Source of the DNA: Haloimpatiens sp. FM7315
GTDB taxonomy: Bacteria > Bacillota > Clostridia > Clostridiales > Clostridiaceae
NCBI GenBank assembly: GCA_041861885.1
Contig: JBGVUE010000001.1
Location: forward strand, 422,001-486,000
Direction: 5' to 3'
Length of the DNA: 64,000 nucleotides
In this document: piece by piece, positions 54,576 through 64,000 of the stretch
How the letters are laid out: every line of letters begins with the position of its first letter
How positions within the stretch are numbered: position 1 is the stretch's first letter
Made by a program: the position numbers and the translations under genes
The notes under the pieces: model-generated
Told to the model about the DNA's origin: nothing
Seen by the model: the letters and a program-made list of their open reading frames with translations, nothing else
Databases searched by the model: none

Positions 54576-55457
54576 TTGGAAAGTACGTGTCCTGTAGTTA
54601 AAGCTAAGTATGCTACTGCAAAGGGATTGGTTGAATCAGCAGTAACTGAGATAAAAATGAATAGAAAGAAAAAAATGAATTTAGTATGGGTTGAGGCTGC
54701 TGGTTGTTCTGGCAATATAATCTCTTTATTAAACGGCTGTGCTCCTAATGTGGGATATTTTTTAACAGATATGGTGGATTTAAAGTATAACAATAGCCTT
54801 ATGAAAGCCCAGGGAGATGAAGCTCAAAGGCAGCTTATAGATACTTTAGATACAGAATTTATACTTATAGTAGATGGAGCTGTATCTACTAAGGATAATG
54901 GAATTTATAACATTACAGGTAACTATAAAGGTAAGGCTATAACTGGAATGGAGGAAGTTAAAAAAACCGCAGCTAAGGCAAAATACATACTTACTGTTGG
55001 CACCTGTGCTTCCTATGGTGGAATTTCAGCTGCAAGACCTAATCCTTCAGGATGTATAAGTGCTTTTGATTATATAAAAAAAGAGCTTAATCGTGAAGCC
55101 ATAAGAGTTCCAGGTTGTCCTGCACATCCTGATTGGGTTATGGGAACTATAGCACAAATAATACTTTTTTCAGATATAGAACTGGATGAAGATAGAAGAC
55201 CTGTGGTTTTTTATGGTGTAACTATTCATGATATATGTCCTAGAAGATCTTATTTTGAAAGAAGAATATTTGCAAAATCAGTAGGAGAAAAAGGATGTAT
55301 GTTTAAACTAGGTTGCAGGGGGCCTGTTACTAAGACGGATTGTCCTACTAGAAAATGGAATGATTATGTAAACTGGCCTATTGGAGATAACACTCCATGT
55401 ATTGGCTGTGCTCAAAGGGGTTTCCCAGATGCTATGGAACCCTTTATAAATATTTAA
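54576..55457 (+). CDS. [NiFe]-hydrogenase small subunit, cytoplasmic
   Basis: Electron-transfer subunit, 293 residues. TTG 54576 lies seven bases after AGGAGAGG. The proximal cluster ligands are in AAGCSGNIISLLNGC, GTCASYGG and GCPAHPDW; the medial and distal clusters use HDICPRR, CMFKLGCRG, DCPTRKW and CIGCAQRGFPD. There is no twin-arginine signal or membrane anchor, so the enzyme should be cytoplasmic. The GCSGN motif resembles cyanobacterial-type (group 2) small subunits, but the group needs a tree. Confidence 0.92.
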   Translation: MESTCPVVKAKYATAKGLVESAVTEIKMNRKKKMNLVWVEAAGCSGNIISLLNGCAPNVGYFLTDMVDLKYNNSLMKAQGDEAQRQLIDTLDTEFILIVDGAVSTKDNGIYNITGNYKGKAITGMEEVKKTAAKAKYILTVGTCASYGGISAARPNPSGCISAFDYIKKELNREAIRVPGCPAHPDWVMGTIAQIILFSDIELDEDRRPVVFYGVTIHDICPRRSYFERRIFAKSVGEKGCMFKLGCRGPVTKTDCPTRKWNDYVNWPIGDNTPCIGCAQRGFPDAMEPFINI

Positions 55458-55470
55458 TTGGAGTGATTTT

Positions 55471-56876
55471 ATGGGGGAGAAAGTAGTTATTAATCCTGTC
55501 ACTAGAATAAGTGGTTTTTTGCAGATAACAGCTCATATAGAAAAAAATAAAATTATAAATGCTAAAAGTCAGGGAATGCTTTTTAGAGGATTTGAAAAAA
55601 TGTTAAAGGGAAGACCTCCTCTTGATGCTATTTATTTTACTGAAAGAATATGTGGAATATGTTCTACTGCACATTCTGTAGCATCTTCAAGGGCTTTAGA
55701 AAAGGCATATAACATAGCTACGGATAAAAATGAGGAAATGATAAGAGATGTACTTCATGGAAGTGAATTTTTGCAAAACCACTTAAGACATTTTTACCAA
55801 TATGTTTTACCTGACTATGTAAATGATTTTAATATAAATCCTGTATATTCAGTTACTCATAAGGATTATAGAATACCCAAAAATAGTAGTGAAAAGCTTG
55901 TAAAAGATTATTTTGAGTCCCTTACTTATAGCAGAAAGGCTCACGAAATCTTAGCTGTTTTAGGTGGAAAAGCTCCACACAATCATGGAATTTTTGCTGG
56001 GGGAGTTACAGTAAATATGACAGCTCAAAAAATCGTTCAAATAAAGGCCTTGGTTACAGAAATAAAAGAATTTATTGAAAATAAGATGCTTATAGATGTT
56101 TCAATAATATCAAGGTACTACAAAGATTACTTTAAAATAGGCACTGGACCTATAAATCTTATGACCTATGGAGTTTTTGATAGCTACGGAAAAGACATAT
56201 ATTACGTATCTCCTTCAGTTATTGTAGAGGGAAAAAAGGAAAAATTAAAGACTGAAAATATAAATGAAAATATATATAGATCTTGGTATAAAAGCGAAGA
56301 AAATAATTTAGATATGGAAGATAGCAATTGGGAGGCTGATCCTTTTAAAAAAGAGGGCTATAGTTTTATAAAAGCTCCAAGATATGAAAAAAGCCAATGC
56401 AGGTAGGACCCCTTGCGAGAATGTATATAAGTGGTGATTATAAAAAAGGCATTTCAACTATGGATAGAATTGTAGCAAGAGCCCTAGAGGCAAATAAAAT
56501 AGCTGGAATTCTGCTTCAACTTTTAGATAGAATAGTGCCTAAAGAAAGCAGCAATAAAGCCTATACTTTACCTAAAAATGCGGTAGGTTATGGATTTATA
56601 GACACAACAAGAGGAGCTCTTTCTCATTATATAAATATTGAAGAAGGAGAGATAAAAAATTACACCATAATAACTCCAAGTACATGGAATCTATCTCCAA
56701 GGGATTCTAATGGAATAGCTGGGGCTTTAGAGGAAGCTTTAATTGGAACAGAGGTGCAGAATTCTAAAAATCCTAAAGAAATAGGAAGAATAGTAAGATC
56801 CTTTGATCCTTGTGTTTCCTGTGCCACCCATGTACTTAGTAATAATTTTAAAAGTATGGATATAAGGGTGGTGTAA
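55471..56876 (+). CDS. [NiFe]-hydrogenase large subunit (frame broken)
   Basis: Catalytic subunit that splits or forms H2, 468 residues after repair. ATG 55471 follows GGAGTGA. The nickel site is formed by RICGICSTAH (N-terminal, about residues 59-68) and DPCVSCATH near the end. Fourteen residues (VLSNNFKSMDIRVV) follow the final His and are presumably removed by the protease encoded next. The A run 56387-56392 is one base short; repair gives PRYEKKPMQVGPLARMYISG. Confidence 0.95.
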
Positions 56877-56878
56877 AA

Positions 56879-57322
56879 ATGGGTAAGAAAGTAATAGCTA
56901 TAGGTAATAGGATAATGAAAGATGATGCTATTGGAGTTAACATTGGTGAAGCTTTAAAGGATGATTTAGAGAAATCTGGGTTTAAGGTAATTCTTGGAGA
57001 AACAGACGTGGATTATGCTTTAAGCTTTATAGAAGATGGGGATTTTATTTTTATTTTGGATTGTACTTTATATGGAATTAAACCTTCAAAAATATCTGTT
57101 TTTGATATTAAAGATAAGGAAATTTTCTTTGAAAAGGGATATTCTCAGCATCAACTAAGTTTGGTGAAGCTTTTAAATAGTTACAACCTTAAAAATGTAA
57201 AGGGTTACGTCATTGGTATAGAAGGGAAAGACGTAAATTATGGATATGGGTTAACAAAAGAGCTCTTAGAAAAATTTAATGATATAAAGAATAAGGTATA
57301 CAAAATTATAACAAGTAGTTAG
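56879..57322 (+). CDS. Hydrogenase maturation protease
   Basis: 147-residue endopeptidase of the HyaD/HycI family that cleaves the large-subunit tail after nickel insertion. ATG 56879 is three bases after the large-subunit stop, with AGGGTGGTG upstream. Nickel-sensing residues are visible in GNRIMKDDAIG (Asp), FILDCTLYG (Asp) and YSQHQLSL (His). Confidence 0.92.
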   Translation: MGKKVIAIGNRIMKDDAIGVNIGEALKDDLEKSGFKVILGETDVDYALSFIEDGDFIFILDCTLYGIKPSKISVFDIKDKEIFFEKGYSQHQLSLVKLLNSYNLKNVKGYVIGIEGKDVNYGYGLTKELLEKFNDIKNKVYKIITSS

Positions 57323-57411
57323 AGTTTTTATTAAAATAAATTTATCATAAAAACAAAGTTGCAAATATTTAAAATTTAAATCTAATAATAAATATAATGG
57401 AGGGAATATAA

Positions 57412-57666
57412 ATGCATGATTCATATTTAATGCAAAATATATCAAGTGCTATTAAGGAAATTTGTAGAAGGAGTAATTTGAAAAAAGTAAGTTTAATTGA
57501 GATTTCTGTAGATAAAACTAGCCATATAACAGAGGAAAATCTATTGGAGCATCTTAGAGATTTAAATAGGGAAGTAGTGGATGAAAATACAAAGGTAAAT
57601 GTAATTTATGAAAACATGGAAGAGCTTACAGCCATTATTAAAAAAGTTCAAGGAGAAGAAATATAG
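57412..57666 (+). CDS. hypA: HypA-like nickel protein lacking the zinc domain
   Basis: 84 residues, against 113-118 for ordinary HypA. ATG 57412 follows GGAGGGAATA. The nickel-binding N-terminus is kept (MHDSYLMQNISSAIKEI, with His2), and the VSLIEISVDKTSHITEENLLEHL core fits HypA. The two CxxC pairs of the zinc loop are absent, and the sequence runs straight to a short KVQGEEI end that resembles the family C-terminus. No frameshift can bring back the missing cysteines. Whether it still loads nickel is open. Confidence 0.75.
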   Translation: MHDSYLMQNISSAIKEICRRSNLKKVSLIEISVDKTSHITEENLLEHLRDLNREVVDENTKVNVIYENMEELTAIIKKVQGEEI

Positions 57667-57686
57667 AAGAAAGCAGGGTAAAAAAG

Positions 57687-59998
57687 TTGAATGTTAAAAA
57701 AGATAACCAGGAATTTAAATTTAAAGTAAAAAACCAAGTAGCTTATAGGGCAAAAATATATGGAATTGTTCAGGGGTTGGATTTAGACCTTATGTGTATA
57801 AAAAAGCCAAGGAGTTTAGCATTTCTGGCTTCGTAAATAATATGGATTCTTTTTTAATTGTTACTGCTGAAGGAACTAAAGAAAAGGTAAAAGACTTCTT
57901 TTTGGATATAGTAAAAAAGCCTCCTGAACTTGCTAAGATTGAAAAAGTAGAGATAAGGAAAGAAGAAATAAAAGCTTTTACAAACTTTACTATTAGAGAA
58001 AGTGAAAATTCTAATACAAAACTAAAGTTTATTCTTCCAGATGTTGCAACTTGTAATAAGTGTAGGGAGGATATATTAAATAAAGATTCTAAGAGATATA
58101 GATATGCTTTTACTAATTGTACTTTATGTGGTCCAAGGTATTCTGTAATAAAATCCTTGCCTTATGATAGGTGCAATACTACTATGGGTGATTTTAAAAT
58201 GTGTAAAATATGTGATAGGGAGTATAAGAATCCAGACACGAGAAGATTTCACGCTGAGCCAACCTGTTGTAAGGATTGTGGACCTAAACTTATTTTAACG
58301 GATAAAAGGGGAAATAAAGTTCAATGTTTAGATGAAATAAAAGAATGCGCTAAATTAATAAAGGAAGGTAAAATCATAGGAATTAAAGGAATAGGTGGAT
58401 TTCATATAGTATGTAGTGCTTTAAATGAAGAGGCTGTTTTAAGGATTAGAAATGGAAAAAAGAGAAAAGACAAACCTTTTGCATTGATGTTAAAGGACAT
58501 AGAAGAAGTAAAAAAATATTGCCAAATTAGTAAAACTGAGACAAATATTTTAGAAAGCAAAATAAGACCTATTGTGCTTTTGAGGAAAAAGAATCAGAAG
58601 AATATAGCTAAAAATGTTGCACCGAAAGTAAATAAATATGGAGTAATGCTTCCATATACTCCAATACATTACTTATTGTTTAATGAAGAAATAGAGCCAC
58701 TAGTTATGACTAGTGGGAATGTTAGTGGAAACCCTATTGAATATACTAATAAAGGTGCCTTAGAAAATTTGCATAAAATAGTTGATTATTTTTTGCTAAA
58801 TGACAGAGAGATAAATACACCAATAGATGATTCAGTAGTAAAAGTAGTGGAAGATAAAGTTACAGTTATAAGGCCAGGACGTGGTATTGCTCCTTATTAT
58901 ATTATGGGAAAAATTAAAAATAAAATATTGGCTTTTGGAGCAGAGATGAAAAGCACATTTTCCTTTTCTTTAGATGGAATTGCTTATATGAGTCAGTATT
59001 TTGGGGACTTAAAACAGCTAAATTCCTATGAGGAATATGTAAAGGCTATAAAGAATATGAAGAGTATATTTGAGTTAAAGGAAGAAATTATCTCTTTTGA
59101 CAGACATCCCGGCTATATGTCCAGTTTCTATGGGAAATCTTTAAATGCCTTAAAAGAGCCAGTTTACCATCATCATGCTCATATGGCAAGTTGTCTTTTA
59201 GAACATGATATAGATAAAGAAGTTATTGGAATAATATATGATGGAACAGGGCTAGGAGATGATGGAAACATTTGGGGAGGAGAATTTTTAATAGGAGATA
59301 GAAAAAATTTTAAAAGAGCTGGTCACTTTAAATATGTAAAAATTCAAGGTGGAGATTCTTCAAATGTGGATATATGGAAAATAGCTTCTAGTTATTTAAA
59401 AGCCCTTGAAGATAAATGGACAATGGATTTTGGACTTAATAGAATGAAAAAACTTTTAAAAGATGATTTAGAGGTGGACAATCTATGTTATGCCATAGAT
59501 AATAATATAAATTGTTATAAAACTTCAAGCTTAGGAAGGCTCTTTGATGGAGTGGCTGCTATTTTAGATATAGAATTAAAAGCAAGTTATGATGCTGAGG
59601 GAGCTATAGAACTTGAAGGCATTATAGATGAAAGTGTAAAGGAAAGTTATGAGTATACTATTGAAAGTGAAGAAGATCAATATATAGTAAATTACAATCC
59701 TATGCTCTTGGGCATACTTAAAGATATAAAAAACAGAGAAAATAAGGGAAAAATAAGTGCTAAATTTCATAATACTATTGTGAAGATATCCATTAATATG
59801 GCTACAAAATTAAGAGAAAAATTTAATATTAATAGGGTAGTTTTATCAGGTGGAGTTTTTGAAAATATCTATATACTTAAAAATATTTATAAAGCTTTAA
59901 GTATAAAAGGCTTTGAGGTGTACTTTAATGAAAAAATTCCAACAAACGATAGTGGGATTTCCCTAGGACAAGTAGCTATTGCAGATAGTAGACATTAA
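57687..59998 (+). CDS. hypF: Carbamoyltransferase HypF (frame broken)
   Basis: Makes the cyanide ligand precursor by transferring carbamoyl from carbamoyl phosphate to HypE; 770 residues after repair. TTG 57687 follows AAAGCAGGG. The N-terminal acylphosphatase motif (GIVQGVGFRPYVYKKA) is split by a G run (57773-57776) one base short. Next are two zinc fingers (CNKC...CTLCG, CKIC...CCKDCG), the YrdC-like domain (GIKGIGGFHIVC) and the Kae1-like domain (YHHHAHMASCLLEH, GIIYDGTGLGDDGNIWGGEF). Confidence 0.96.
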
Positions 59999-60025
59999 TG
60001 AGTATTAAAAAGGGGGAGATTTAAG

Positions 60026-60256
60026 GTGTGTGTTGCAGTTTCTGGAGTAATAAAAAATTTGTACTTGCCCTTTGCTCTTGTAGATATAAATGGAGTAGAA
60101 ATTTGCGTTAATGTAGATCTTTTAGAAAATCCAGCAAAAGGGGAGTACGTATTAGTTCATGGGGGATTTGCCATTGAAAAAATAAATAAGGAGTATTTTA
60201 ACTACTTAGATAATACCCTTAAAGAAATGTTAAAAGAAGATGATATTTATTATTAA
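60026..60256 (+). CDS. hypC: Hydrogenase chaperone HypC
   Basis: 76 residues. GTG 60026 follows GGGGGAG and puts the essential Cys at position 2 (MCVAVSGVIKNLY), where it binds iron with HypD and the large-subunit precursor. GEYVLVHGGFAIEKI is the family core. Its last 17 bases overlap hypD. Confidence 0.95.
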   Translation: MCVAVSGVIKNLYLPFALVDINGVEICVNVDLLENPAKGEYVLVHGGFAIEKINKEYFNYLDNTLKEMLKEDDIYY

Positions 60257-61376
60257 TAAAATGGAATTCCAAAAGGTAATAAAAAATATAAATCTTTATG
60301 CAGATCTTATAAATAAAGATAGGATAAATATTATGGAAGTCTGTGGTACCCATACCAATTCTATAGCTAAATATGGGATTAACACTGTTATATCTAATAA
60401 AGTTAACTTGTTATCAGGGCCAGGTTGCCCGGTATGCGTTACCAGTAAGGAGTATATAGATGCAGCAGTAGAATTAGCCTTAAAAGGTATTACAGTAGTT
60501 ACTTTTGGAGACCTGATTAAAGTAAAAGGGACTTATAAAAGTTTAGCTATGGAAAAATCAGAAGGAAGGGATATAAGGGTAATATATTCTGTTAGTGAAG
60601 TTTTTAAGATAGCCAAAGAAATGTCTAAAAGTGAAGTGGTTTTTCTTGGAGTAGGTTTTGAAACTACAGCTCCTTTAATTGGATACCTTGTTGAAAAGGC
60701 CTATGAAAAAAATATTTCAAATTTATCATTTTTAACTTCTATTAAAGTCATGCCTCCAATACTTGAAAAAATTTTAAGCAGTAAAAATAAAAATATTCAT
60801 GGAATAATTTGTCCTGGAAATGTTGCAGTTATAACTGGATCTAATAGTTTTAAATTTATATATAAAAAATATTCTATACCTTCAGTGGTATGTGGATTTG
60901 AAGCAATAGAAATACTTGGGGGAATCTATTTTTTAATTAAAGAAATATATAAAAAGAGTCTGGATTCTCCTTCTAAAGGATTAGAAAATTTATATAGAGG
61001 ATTTGTAAGTCCCTTTGGAAATCAATATGCAAAAAATACAATTAAAAAGATATTTAAAGTTGAAGATGGATTTTGGAGAGGTATTGGAAAAGTCAAAGCT
61101 TCTGCATTAGTTATAAGAGATGAATATTCCTCTTTTGATGCAGTTTCAAAATATAATTTACAAGGATATTTCAAGAAAAATATTGATTCTAGGGAGGGAG
61201 AGAAAAAAGATAATTGTAGATGCCAAGATGTATTGCTTGGAAATATAAATCCCTTCCAATGTAAGCTTTTTAGAAATAAATGCACTCCAATAGATCCTTG
61301 TGGTCCATGTATGGTATCTTCTGAAGGAGCTTGCAGAGCATACTACAAATATGGTTATAAAGATTTAAAAAATTAA
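60240..61376 (+). CDS. hypD: Hydrogenase iron-ligand assembly protein HypD
   Basis: 378 residues; scaffold on which Fe(CN)2CO is assembled with HypC and HypE. ATG 60240 overlaps hypC; ATG 60261 is an alternative. Motifs are MEVCGTHTNSIAKYG, GPGCPVCVT, FETTAP, CPGNVAVITG and CGFEA. The C-terminal [4Fe-4S] region has CRCQDVLLG, CKLF, CTPIDPCGPCMVS and CRAYYKYG. Confidence 0.96.
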   Translation: MIFIINKMEFQKVIKNINLYADLINKDRINIMEVCGTHTNSIAKYGINTVISNKVNLLSGPGCPVCVTSKEYIDAAVELALKGITVVTFGDLIKVKGTYKSLAMEKSEGRDIRVIYSVSEVFKIAKEMSKSEVVFLGVGFETTAPLIGYLVEKAYEKNISNLSFLTSIKVMPPILEKILSSKNKNIHGIICPGNVAVITGSNSFKFIYKKYSIPSVVCGFEAIEILGGIYFLIKEIYKKSLDSPSKGLENLYRGFVSPFGNQYAKNTIKKIFKVEDGFWRGIGKVKASALVIRDEYSSFDAVSKYNLQGYFKKNIDSREGEKKDNCRCQDVLLGNINPFQCKLFRNKCTPIDPCGPCMVSSEGACRAYYKYGYKDLKN

Positions 61377-61401
61377 AATTATAAAGTAGGTGAACAAATT
61401 A

Positions 61402-62396
61402 ATGCAGGAGGATATTGTTAAACTCATTCATGGAGAAGGAGGAAAATACACTGAAGATCTAATTAGAGAAGTTTTCTATAAGGATTTTAATAATGACATT
61501 TTATTAAAGAATACAGATTCTGCTTTAATAAATTTGCCCTCAAAAATATTGCATTTACAACAGATTCCTTTGTTGTAAATCCCATATTTTTTAGAGGAGG
61601 AGATATTGGTAAATTGGCAGTATCGGGAACAATAAATGATTTAGTTACATGTGGTGCAGAGCCTTTATATTTAAGTACAGGATTTATTATAGAAGAAGGA
61701 TTTAAGATACAAGATTTAATTAAAATTACAAAGTCTATGGGGGATACTCTTAAACTCTCTAATGTGAAAATAGTTACAGGAGATACAAAGGTTGTTCCAA
61801 AGGGAAAGGCAGACAAGATATATATAAACACTACGGGAATAGGAATTGTGGATAAGTACAAGCCTTTAGATATAGAGCCTGGGGATAAAATAATAATAAC
61901 AGGAACTATAGGAGAGCATGGAACGGCAATAGCTGTAGATAGATATAATTTAGAGGTTAAAGGAAATATAAAAAGTGATTGTAGACCTTTAAATAATCTT
62001 TTAGATACTTTAAAAAAATATTATGGCTCTATTAAATTTATGAGAGATCCAACAAGAGGAGGGGTAGCACAGGTATTAAACGAAATAGGAAAATCTTATA
62101 ATTTAGGAATACATCTTTTAGAAAATAAAATTCCCATAAGAAAAGAAGTTAAGGCTATAAACGATCTTTTGGGTATTAATCCCCTTTATTTAGCCTGTGA
62201 AGGAAGGCTTATAATAGTTGTAAAAGAAAAGACTTCTTCGGAATTGCTTCAGGATTTAATAAAAGAAGGTAACTCTGATGCTAGTATTATAGGGGAGTTT
62301 ACAGGGGAAAATAAATTTGTATTTATTGAAAATGATTTTGGGGGAAAGAGAATACTAGGACCGCTAGAAAGTAAGATTCTACCAAGAATTTGTTAA
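61402..62396 (+). CDS. hypE: Carbamoyl dehydratase HypE (frame broken)
   Basis: Dehydrates the carbamoyl group on its C-terminal Cys to a thiocyanate, the cyanide donor; 331 residues after repair. ATG 61402 (MQEDIVKLIHGEGGKYTEDL) follows TAGGTGA; an upstream GTG 61390 overlaps that site. The A run 61542-61546 is one base short; repair gives LPSKNIAFTTDSFVVNPIFF. The PRIC end with the reactive Cys is intact, and FMRDPTRGGVAQVLNEI is the PurM-like core. Confidence 0.95.
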
Positions 62397-62427
62397 TGTT
62401 TACACTAAGTTTTTCTATATAAAAATC

Positions 62428-62527
62428 CTATCTAGCGTAGGAAAGTAATATATTGCTAAAGAAACAGTTGAACATGTTACTGAAAGGAATGGTTTTAAAG
62501 CAATATATTATTGCCAAAGCTAGGTAG
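62428..62527. repeat. Long imperfect hairpin between convergent hypE and the sigma-54 activator
   Basis: Two stems are nested: CTATCTAGC (62428-62436) with GCTAGGTAG (62519-62527, one G-U), and TAATATATTGCT (62446-62457) with AGCAATATATTA (62499-62510), perfect. An internal loop of 9 and 8 bases separates them, and the apical loop is 41 bases. No T run follows on either strand. It could be a bidirectional terminator, an RNA structure or a small mobile-element remnant. Confidence 0.55.
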
Positions 62528-62563
62528 CATTTTATGTAAATCTAAATTAATATATAAAAGATT

Positions 62564-64000
62564 TTACTCTATATTATATTTTTTACACTTTAAAGAAACA
62601 GTTCTATGAGTTACTCCTAAAGCTTTGGCTGCCCTATTGTAGCTTCCATACTTTTTCATAGCTATTTTAACTATTTCTTTTTCATATTCTTCTAAAGAAA
62701 GCAATTCACCATTTACTAGATTTATTAAACTGTCATTTTTGCTACTGATATTAGTAATATGAAAAGGTAAATCCTTAGGTGTTATTAAATTTCCATCACA
62801 CATATTCATGGCCCTTTCAATTATGTTTTCAAGTTCTCTAATGTTGCCTGGCCAATGATATTTTTCTAAATAAAGTATGCAATCCCTTGTTATACCCCTT
62901 ACATTTTTATTTAAACTTTTATTGAGTTTCTCAATGAAATGCTCAACAAGTAAATTAATATCTTCTTTTCTGTCTTTAAGAGGCGGTAGAGTAATATTTA
63001 TTACATTTAACCTATAGTATAGGTCTTCTCTAAAGGTGTTATCTTTTATCATAGATTCTAAATCTCGATTAGTAGCTGCAATGACTCTAACATCTACCTT
63101 CTGTGTTTTAATACCACCTATGCTTTCAAATTCTTTTTCTTGTAAGACTCTTAAGAGCTTAACTTGCATAGAAACGGGCATATCCCCAATTTCATCTAAA
63201 AATATAGTGCCGCCATGGGCTAATAAAAATTTTCCAGGTTTACTTTTAAGTGCCCCTGTAAAAGAACCTTTTTCATAGCCGAAAAGCTCGCTTTCTAATA
63301 GATTTTCTGGTATTGCAGCACAATTTACTCTTACAAAAGGCTTATTTTTTCTTGTTCCATTGTAATGTATGCTTTTTGCAATAACTTCTTTTCCAGTACC
63401 GCTTTCACCTCTTATTAAAACTGTGGAAGAGGATATAGAAGCTTTTTCAGCTATGTAAAGTACTTCCTTTAAAGAGCCGCTGTTTCCTATAATGTCTTTA
63501 AAGGATTTAGTAAGATTTGCTTGTCTTCTTATCTCATCTTTATAGTACTCTATTTCTTCTTGAGACTTTTCTAATTTATTTAGTAAATCTTTCATTTCGC
63601 TTAAAGGCTTTGAGATTGAGATTATACCTTTGAATTCCTTATCAATAAATATAGGTTCTATAGTTGAAACTACTCGGGTTTTTCCTTTTTGTGTAAAATA
63701 TTTTCTATTTTTTCTTTGGATTTAAAGACTTTCATTCTAAGTCCTTTTGGAGATATGTCTTTTAAATCACTGCCAAGAAAAATGTCTTTGTTAATGTTAA
63801 AATAGTTTTCATAGGCAGGATTTAAATAACTTAATTTTCTATGTTCATCTACAAAACAAATTAAATCATGAGAAGCTTCTAGAATTTTGTTTAATTTTTC
63901 ATTTAATTCTTTTATACCAATAACTTCGGATATATCTTGAAATATCCCCATTGCCCCTAATAACTCATTGTTTTTTCCTAAAATAGGGGTTCTGTTAGCT
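62564..64000 (-). CDS. PAS-domain sigma-54 activator, 5' end outside window (frame broken)
   Basis: Enhancer-binding protein for sigma-54 RNA polymerase. At the right edge the frame is still open (NRTPILGKNNELLGAMGIFQDISE, the end of one PAS domain), followed by a second PAS domain (LNKILEASHDLICFVDEHRK). The plus-strand T run 63679-63683 is one base short; repair gives KKEKTRVVSTIEPIF and joins the PAS part to the AAA+ domain with GESGTGKE (Walker A), GSFTGA (sigma-54 contact loop, Ser variant), IFLDEIGD (Walker B) and a TyrR-like helix-turn-helix (YNRAAKALGVTHRTVSLKCK). Target genes are not known; convergent to the hydrogenase operon. Confidence 0.9.

Overview
The window is AT-rich DNA from a low-GC Firmicute, most likely Clostridium sensu stricto. 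The protein sequences, the Shine-Dalgarno-led gene spacing and a complete methylaspartate route of glutamate fermentation point to the C. tetani / C. cochlearium / C. tetanomorphum group. This is inferred from remembered protein families, not from a database search.

Layout. (1) Positions 1-32321 hold the transcription and translation super-cluster in canonical Firmicute order: rpoB (5' end outside the window), rpoC, an L7Ae-like K-turn protein, rpsL, rpsG, fusA, tuf; then the S10-spc-alpha genes from rpsJ to rplQ, including secY, adk, map, a KOW-domain gene, infA and rpoA; then ecfA1-ecfA2-ecfT, truA, rplM and rpsI. Good promoters precede the L7Ae-like gene, rpsJ and rplM, and structured leaders precede several genes. 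(2) Positions 32322-39860 are accessory: a response regulator, ABC ATPase, ABC permease and histidine kinase set of the peptide-antibiotic resistance type, a Na/Pi cotransporter with PhoU-like tail, the germination amidase cwlD, and a YerB/DUF3048-like membrane-anchored protein. (3) Positions 39960-52773 encode glutamate fermentation: a GntR-type regulator with its own operator-like inverted repeat, glutamate mutase (glmS, glmL, glmE), methylaspartate ammonia-lyase, a two-subunit mesaconate hydratase, and citramalate lyase (citD, citE, citF) with its maturation genes (citC, citX, citG). Together they convert glutamate to acetate and pyruvate. (4) Positions 52885-53708 hold a Cys-rich pentapeptide-repeat protein on the minus strand. 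(5) Positions 54091-62396 form a cytoplasmic [NiFe]-hydrogenase operon: a cytochrome b5-like protein, small and large subunits, maturation protease, a shortened hypA, hypF, hypC, hypD and hypE, but no hypB. A sigma-54 activator runs convergently into it from the right edge.

Sequence quality. At least 24 sites in 21 genes break a reading frame at a short mononucleotide run, and each is repaired by restoring one (twice two) bases. Many of the genes are essential and single-copy here (rpoC, rpsL, fusA, rplD, rpmD, rpsM, rpsI). The breaks are therefore almost certainly sequencing or assembly contractions and not mutations, so these genes are annotated as full-length CDS with the break located.

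The least ordinary material is the hydrogenase operon (b5-like partner gene, HypA without its zinc domain, no HypB), the unusual start codons (CTG for the permease, ATA for the GntR regulator), and several unexplained hairpins and inverted repeats between genes.
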